A stretch of 40,619 nt of DNA, from NCBI GenBank assembly GCA_022826005.1, contig JAJDVT010000074.1, positions 1 to 40,619 on the forward strand, written 5' to 3'. Shown here in pieces: positions 36,149 through 40,619 of the stretch; position 1 is the first letter of the stretch; each line of letters begins with the position of its first letter. Below the pieces are notes generated by a model. The model saw only the letters and a program-made list of their open reading frames with translations. It did no database searches and was not told the origin of the DNA. The stretch comes from Gemmatimonadota bacterium (GTDB lineage Bacteria; Gemmatimonadota; Gemmatimonadetes; Longimicrobiales; Gaopeijiaceae). Made by a program: the position numbers and the translations under genes.

Positions 36149-36940
36149 ATGCTTCTGATCAAGATCGGCGGGGGCGCGAACATCAACCTCGAGGGGATCG
36201 CGCGCGACGTGGCCGAACTGGAGGACCGAATCCTGATCGTCCACGGGGCCAACGCGCTGCGCGACGAGTTGGTGGCCCGGCTCGGGGTGGACAAACAGGT
36301 CCTCACCTCGGTGTCCGGCTACACCAGCGTGTACTCGGACGAAGAACTGATCGACGTCATGCTCATGGCGTACTCGGGGCTGCGCAACAAGCGGATCGTC
36401 GAACTCCTGCACCAGCATGGGGTCAACGCGGTCGGCCTGACGGGAGCGGACGGGGCGCTGGTTCGCGGTATGCGCAACAAGGGCATCCGCGTGCGCGAGG
36501 GCGGCAAGACCCTGATCAAGCGCGACCTGTCCGGCAAGCCCGTCGCCGTCAACCGGAAGCTGCTCGGATGGCTGCTCGAGAACAACTACACGCCGGTCGT
36601 GACCTTCCCGATCATCGACGAACGCAACGAGCTCGTCAATACCGAGAACGACGACATCGTAACCCTGCTGGCGCTGGCCCTGCGCCCGGCCTGGGTGATC
36701 CAGCTGATCGAGGCGGCGGGGCTCCTGGCGGATCCGGACGACCCGGAATCGGCGGTGTCACTGGTTCCGCCTCAGCAACTGGCCCGATGGGAGGACCGTG
36801 CCGCCGGCCGCATGAAGCGAAAGCTGAAAGCGATCGGGCAGATTACGCAGGTGCGCGGGATGAGGGTGCTGATCGCGGACGGGCGCACCGAGACGCCGAT
36901 CGCTGACGCGATGAAGGGCAAGGGAACGGTGATCGGGTGA
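36149..36940 (+). CDS. lysZ: LysW-aminoadipate/glutamate kinase LysZ
   Basis: Amino acid kinase of the ArgB family, which phosphorylates the carboxylate of LysW-bound aminoadipate or glutamate. The 263 residues begin MLLIKIGGGANINLEGIARD, then ILIVHGANALRDEL, VNAVGLTGADGALVRGMRNK, and NTENDDIVTLLALALRPAWV; the ending has KLKAIGQITQVRGMRVLIAD, which marks the LysZ type (ArgB usually ends in another pattern). The upstream lysY uses its product. Confidence 0.92.
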   Translation: MLLIKIGGGANINLEGIARDVAELEDRILIVHGANALRDELVARLGVDKQVLTSVSGYTSVYSDEELIDVMLMAYSGLRNKRIVELLHQHGVNAVGLTGADGALVRGMRNKGIRVREGGKTLIKRDLSGKPVAVNRKLLGWLLENNYTPVVTFPIIDERNELVNTENDDIVTLLALALRPAWVIQLIEAAGLLADPDDPESAVSLVPPQQLARWEDRAAGRMKRKLKAIGQITQVRGMRVLIADGRTETPIADAMKGKGTVIG

Positions 36941-37010
36941 GGGGCCGGGGTCGTGTCAGGAACGTGGTAGAAACCAGGAACGCGCCGGGAGTGGAAGCGC
37001 GCGGGAGCCG

Positions 37011-38168
37011 ATGACGGAGAGCGCCCGCGAAGTCGAGCGCCGCTGCGCGCTGGAGGTCTTCCCGAAACGCGACATTGCGCTGGTGCGGGGCAGGGGGGCG
37101 GTGGTCTGGGACGACGAGGGGCGCCGCTATATCGACTGCGTCGCCGGGATCGGTGTTGCGAGCGTGGGGCATGCCAACGAAGCCGTCGCGGAGGCGCTCG
37201 CCGCGCAGGCCCGTACGCTGGTCACGTGCCCCGGGATCTTCTACAACGATGCGCGCGCGCGGCTCCTCGAGAAGCTGGCCGCGATCGCGCCGGCGGGGCT
37301 GACGCGGGGATTCCTCTGCAATTCGGGGGCGGAGAGTGTCGAGGCGGCGATCAAGTTTGCGCGGCTGACGACGGGGCGCCCGGGCGTGGTATCCGCCATG
37401 CGGGGTTTTCATGGCCGCACCCTCGGCGCGCTCTCCGCGACCTGGAAGAAGGAGTACCGTGAGGGGTTCGGACCGCTGGTGCCGGGCTTCTCGTCCGTGC
37501 CCTTCAACAACGCCGCGAAGCTGCGCGCCACGGTGGGCTCCGATACGGCAGCCGTGATGATCGAACCGGTGCAGGGGGAGGGCGGGATCCGGCCCGCCAG
37601 CGCCGAGTTTCTGCAAGCGGCGCGCGAGGTGTGTAACGAAACCGGCGCGCTGCTGGTCTTCGACGAGATTCAGACGGGCTTCTGCCGCACGGGAAGGATG
37701 TTCGCCTGCGAGCACCACGGCGTCGTCCCCGACATGCTCTGCCTGGCCAAGGCGATCGCGGGCGGCGTGCCTCTCGGGGCGGTGCTGGCGAACGACCGGA
37801 TACGCCCGCCTCCGGGCAAGCACGGGACCACCTTCGGGGGCAATCCGCTCGTCTGCGCGGCGGCGCTGGCGGCGATCGGGTTCATGGAGCGGGAGCGGCT
37901 GGCCGAACGCGCGGTGTTGCTCGGCGCACGCTTCCGGGAGCGCTTCGAACCGCGGATGCCGAAGCGTGTGCGGGCGGTGAGGCAGGTCGGGCTGATGATC
38001 GGTGTTGAACTGAGGGAGCGGTGCCGGCCATACATCAATGCGCTCGCCGAGGCGGGAGTGCTGGCGCTGCCGGCGGGGACGACGGTGATCCGGCTGCTGC
38101 CGCCGCTGGTGATCCGTGAGGAGCAGGTTGACGAAGTGGTGGAGGTGTTGGTGCGCGTGCTTGGGTAA
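37011..38168 (+). CDS. lysJ: LysW-semialdehyde aminotransferase LysJ (ArgD family)
   Basis: PLP-dependent class III aminotransferase that converts the LysW-bound semialdehyde to the lysine or ornithine derivative with glutamate as donor. The 385 residues show [42 protein letters not shown] with Asp218 for the PLP nitrogen, and [14 protein letters not shown] with the Schiff-base Lys247. ATG 37011 is 70 bases after lysZ. The next enzyme, LysK, is not in the window. It might also serve acetylornithine in an ordinary ArgD role, but the cluster argues for LysJ. Confidence 0.9.
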   Translation: MTESAREVERRCALEVFPKRDIALVRGRGAVVWDDEGRRYIDCVAGIGVASVGHANEAVAEALAAQARTLVTCPGIFYNDARARLLEKLAAIAPAGLTRGFLCNSGAESVEAAIKFARLTTGRPGVVSAMRGFHGRTLGALSATWKKEYREGFGPLVPGFSSVPFNNAAKLRATVGSDTAAVMIEPVQGEGGIRPASAEFLQAAREVCNETGALLVFDEIQTGFCRTGRMFACEHHGVVPDMLCLAKAIAGGVPLGAVLANDRIRPPPGKHGTTFGGNPLVCAAALAAIGFMERERLAERAVLLGARFRERFEPRMPKRVRAVRQVGLMIGVELRERCRPYINALAEAGVLALPAGTTVIRLLPPLVIREEQVDEVVEVLVRVLG

Positions 38169-38331
38169 GCGGGCCGGTGCCAGCCGGAACCTGCAACCTG
38201 AAGCAGGGCCGCGGGACGAAGCACGCCTTTGCATGCGGGGGGCCGGCAACCTAGCTTCGGCATTCGAATCCGGGCCAAGGCAATTCCTTCGTCGGGCCGG
38301 CACGTCGGAAACGGATCAGGTGGTGAAAGAC

Positions 38332-38871
38332 ATGCGAAGCGTATCCTGTGGATCGGCAGTTTCAGTCATCCTGCTGCTTGCCCTCTTCTCGATTGCCGGA
38401 TGCGGAGATCAATCCGATTCGGAAGGCGAGGGTACGGCCGAGGCGACCCGGCTGCAGCCCGCCGAGGGTGGGGAAGAGGGTGAAGGTGGCGAGCACGCCG
38501 AACGCGGCGAGGGCGGCGAGCACGACGAAGGCGGTGAGCACGGTGAAGAGGGCGAGCACGGCGAAGAGGGCGAGGAGTCCGGCGACTACATCGGTCGCGC
38601 CGAGAGCTGGGACGAGACGCGCCGGGGAATGCGCCTGACGCTCTCCTACGATGCGGAGCGGGATGCCTTCGTGGGTACGGTCGAGAACACCACCGACGCG
38701 ACTATCTGTGCCGTTCGCGTGGAAGTCCACCTCGCCGATGGTCCCGAACTCGGGCCCACGGAGCGGCAGGATGTCGGGGCAGGCGAGTCCGTGTCCGTGG
38801 AGCTGTCGGCGGAGGGGGAGAGCTTCGAGCGCTGGACCGCCCACCCGGAGAGCTCGGCCTGCGGCGTTTGA
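38332..38871 (+). CDS. Lipoprotein with acidic His/Glu-rich repeat
   Basis: Function unknown. ATG 38332 gives 179 residues: signal peptide [20 protein letters not shown] and lipobox SIAGC (Cys24). Residues 46-82 are almost only Gly, Glu and His with histidines at 55, 64, 70 and 76 (GGEH-type units), which could bind divalent metals. The C-terminal domain (about 86-179) is beta-rich: [33 protein letters not shown] and [16 protein letters not shown]; this recalls FxLYD-type or other Ig-like domains, uncertain. GTG 38323 is an alternative start. A 163-base gap without a clear promoter separates it from lysJ. Confidence 0.8.
   Translation: MRSVSCGSAVSVILLLALFSIAGCGDQSDSEGEGTAEATRLQPAEGGEEGEGGEHAERGEGGEHDEGGEHGEEGEHGEEGEESGDYIGRAESWDETRRGMRLTLSYDAERDAFVGTVENTTDATICAVRVEVHLADGPELGPTERQDVGAGESVSVELSAEGESFERWTAHPESSACGV
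38467..38577 (+). repeat. Degenerate repeat coding for GGEH-type units
   Basis: A purine-rich stretch of GGCGAGCAC-like units within the lipoprotein gene encodes repeated Gly-Glu-His(-Glu) units. Unit lengths of 18 to 27 bases vary, as expected from slippage or unequal recombination. Confidence 0.6.
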
Positions 38872-38880
38872 GCGCCGGGT

Positions 38881-38894
38881 TCCGGCAAGCCGGA
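38881..38894. terminator. Small hairpin between convergent genes
   Basis: TCCGG-CAAG-CCGGA makes a 5-bp stem in the 28-base space between the stops of the lipoprotein gene and the glycoside hydrolase. It could end transcription from either side, but it has no U-tract, so the call is weak. Confidence 0.3.
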
Positions 38895-38899
38895 GTCGA

Positions 38900-40619
38900 T
38901 CAGGGTTGCGGCTGGCCGTGGCGGTGCCGGGCGAGCGGGTCTTCCGAGTCCTCCTCCAGCGCTCCGAGGGCAAGCAGCGGGCCCCAGCTCTGGAATCGCT
39001 GGCCGCACCCGCGGCCGGTGCGTGCGTCAAAATACTCGCGGCACATCCCCGTGCGGCGCCGGTCCGCCAGGAACATCTCCGCGCCTTTGCGGGCGAGGTC
39101 GGCAGCGAGCCGCGTGAGACCGTAGCGGCGGAGGCCCTGCAGGACCAGGTAGTTCATCGGCGGCCAGATCGATCCGCGCCAGTAGTGCTGGTCCGCGAAG
39201 GCCGGGTCGTCGCGGGAGATGGTGGGGAGGATCCACTCGCCCCGGAAGCGGTGTGGATCGCGTAGCGTCTCGGCCATGCGGCGGGCGCGGGCCGGCGAGG
39301 GGATGCCCGCGATGAGGGGGAGGAAGTTCGACGCCGCGACCCGGGTGGAGTGCCCGTATGGGAGTTCGTCGAGGTAGAGGCCGGCCGCCTCCGACCAGAG
39401 GACTCGGTTGACGGTTGCGGCGAGGCGGCGGTAGTCGGCGGCGAGGCGGTGGGCGGTGGGCCGGTCGCCGAGGATGCGCGCGATGCGGGAGAGGCATTCG
39501 AGGTCGAGCGCGCGGTAGCTGCACAGGTCGACCGCCGACATTGCGAGGACCTGCCGCTCCGGGTCCCACTCGGCCTCGTCCCATAGGGGGAGGTCGTCCT
39601 GGCCCGACTCCCAGGCCGCGCGCTGGTGGCCGCTCGCCCCCTCCTCCCAGGGAGGGACACGGCCGGGGCCGGGGACGAGCGCCGTGTCCGAGCCCCACGA
39701 AAGGAGGCCCGGGGTGAGGCCCTCGCGGCGCGGCCTTCCGCCCTTGTCGGCCACCCACCAGTCGCACCATTCAAGGAGGCCGGGGTAGGCCGCGGCCAGG
39801 GCATCGAGGTCGGGGTGGAGGTGGTGCAGCTTCAGCGCCGCGAAGGAGCCGACGGGGGGCTGGGAGCGGTCGGGGGTCCCGCCGCGGCGGGACCGCCAGT
39901 TGGGGACGTTGCCGTTCGGGTAGCGCGACTCGATGCCGGCGAGGAGGGCCGACCAGGCGAGCTCGCCGGAGGCTGTCGCCAGCAGGAGGGCATTGAAGAA
40001 GCTGTCCCAGCCGAAGACGGTCCAGTCGTCGGGCTCGAGTGGGGCGGGTTCCGGTGCCGGACTGTCGCCCGCTCTCCGCGGGTCGTTCGGATCGGTGGGA
40101 TCCGGTCCGGAGTCGCGCGGCTTCGGGAAGATCCAGCGGCGGCCGGCGGGGGCGTAGAGCCGTCCGGTCTCCGGCTGGAGGAGCACCGTCCACATCAGGT
40201 TGTCGGTGATGGATTCGACGAGCTCCTGCCGGGCCGTTGAGCGGGAGCGCTTCTCCCCCCACCCCCCTCTCGCATCCTCGATCCAGTCATCGATCCGGCT
40301 CGCCAGGCCCGCTGCCCGCCCCGCGAGATCGCCACCCCCCCACACGGCCACCACACCCACGCAACCGGCCTCCCCCTCCGCGACATCGACGCCCCTCGCG
40401 ACCTCGCCCCCGCGCGCGTCCGGCGCCTCGCAAGCCACCGTCCCGGCCGCGAACGCGGCGACGATCTCCGCACGCTTCAGCCCGGCGTGCCAGACCGCCG
40501 CCGCCTTCTCCCCCGTCGCTCCGCCCCCCTCCCCAGCCGTCCCGCCACTCTCCCCGTCGTCCCGCCCGCTGTCCTCCGGCACGTCCCCGCCCTCCGCCCC
40601 ACCCCCCGCCACCCACCGC
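38900..40619 (-). CDS. MGH1/GH63-like glycoside hydrolase (5' end beyond right edge)
   Basis: Glycosidase with an (alpha/alpha)6-type catalytic domain, probably acting on alpha-glucosides or on mannosylglycerate-like compounds; the true substrate cannot be read. The frame is open from the right edge to TGA at 38900-38902. Visible blocks are VFGWDSFFNALLLATASGEL, PNGNVPNWRSRRGG, LLSWGSDTAL, SYRALDLECLSRIARILGD, and ADQHYWRGSIWPPMNYLVLQ, which are usual in this superfamily. The portion nearest the window edge has a Gly/Glu-rich segment. The first methionine or GTG near 40612 is not necessarily the start. No signal peptide can be assessed because the N-terminus is missing. Confidence 0.82.
   Translation of the reverse strand, partial: RWVAGGGAEGGDVPEDSGRDDGESGGTAGEGGGATGEKAAAVWHAGLKRAEIVAAFAAGTVACEAPDARGGEVARGVDVAEGEAGCVGVVAVWGGGDLAGRAAGLASRIDDWIEDARGGWGEKRSRSTARQELVESITDNLMWTVLLQPETGRLYAPAGRRWIFPKPRDSGPDPTDPNDPRRAGDSPAPEPAPLEPDDWTVFGWDSFFNALLLATASGELAWSALLAGIESRYPNGNVPNWRSRRGGTPDRSQPPVGSFAALKLHHLHPDLDALAAAYPGLLEWCDWWVADKGGRPRREGLTPGLLSWGSDTALVPGPGRVPPWEEGASGHQRAAWESGQDDLPLWDEAEWDPERQVLAMSAVDLCSYRALDLECLSRIARILGDRPTAHRLAADYRRLAATVNRVLWSEAAGLYLDELPYGHSTRVAASNFLPLIAGIPSPARARRMAETLRDPHRFRGEWILPTISRDDPAFADQHYWRGSIWPPMNYLVLQGLRRYGLTRLAADLARKGAEMFLADRRRTGMCREYFDARTGRGCGQRFQSWGPLLALGALEEDSEDPLARHRHGQPQP

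Noticed and set aside
38228..38257. TTTGCA / TAGCTT pair before the His-rich lipoprotein as a promoter
   Set aside because: Only 4/6 and 3/6 matches with a GC-rich spacer. Too weak to list.
38900..40619. Trehalase as the identity of the right-edge glycosidase
   Set aside because: Some motifs look similar, but the YWRGSIWPPMNYL block fits the broader MGH1/GH63 group better and the N-terminus is missing, so a specific name is not supported.

Overview
The window is high-GC DNA (by eye roughly two thirds G+C) from a Gram-negative bacterium; a BamD-type lipoprotein and several lipobox proteins imply an outer membrane. A LysW carrier-protein amino-acid pathway, a NagB deaminase fused to a PIG-L deacetylase (a fusion I associate with the Bacteroidota and relatives), a 6-bladed beta-propeller lipoprotein and a large secreted M16 peptidase together point to Gemmatimonadota or a close relative. 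This is inference from gene content, not a database result.

Positions 1-15643 are a nearly complete S10-spc-alpha ribosomal super-operon on the + strand: end of tuf, rpsJ, rplC, rplD, rplW, rplB, rpsS, rplV, rpsC, rplP, rpmC, rpsQ, rplN, rplX, rplE, rpsH, rplF, rplR, rpsE, rpmD, rplO, secY, adk, map, rpmJ, rpsM, rpsK, rpsD, rpoA, rplQ. Two usual members are missing: rpsN (S14) between rplE and rpsH, and infA (IF-1) between map and rpmJ. Where infA would lie there is an AT-rich promoter-like patch. A 274-base non-coding insert with 21-base-spaced repeats and hairpins separates rpoA from rplQ.

Positions 15768-20090 hold a small anchored protein and three tightly packed nucleotide-sugar genes: a UDP-N-acetylhexosamine 6-dehydrogenase, UDP-glucose 6-dehydrogenase and UDP-glucuronate (UDP-xylose forming) decarboxylase. 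They would supply a UDP-HexNAc uronic acid, UDP-glucuronate and UDP-xylose for surface polysaccharide. Positions 20186-26720 carry a TPR lipoprotein overlapping a BamD-like lipoprotein gene, then nadD, secA and radC, whose start lies inside the end of secA.

Positions 26931-32945 encode a secreted M16 zinc peptidase, the NagB/PIG-L fusion and a beta-propeller lipoprotein gene interrupted by one in-frame TAG. Positions 33110-38168 hold lysW, lysX, lysY, a class II glutamine amidotransferase, lysZ and lysJ, which build lysine or ornithine (arginine) on the LysW carrier; the releasing enzyme LysK is not in the window. Last come a His/Glu-rich lipoprotein and, convergently on the - strand, a glycoside hydrolase cut by the right edge.

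I found no CRISPR array, tRNA, rRNA or intact mobile element. The strongest leads for something unusual are the rpoA-rplQ insert, the glutamine amidotransferase inside the LysW cluster, the Asp-to-Ser change in the NagB active-site motif, and the amber-interrupted propeller gene.
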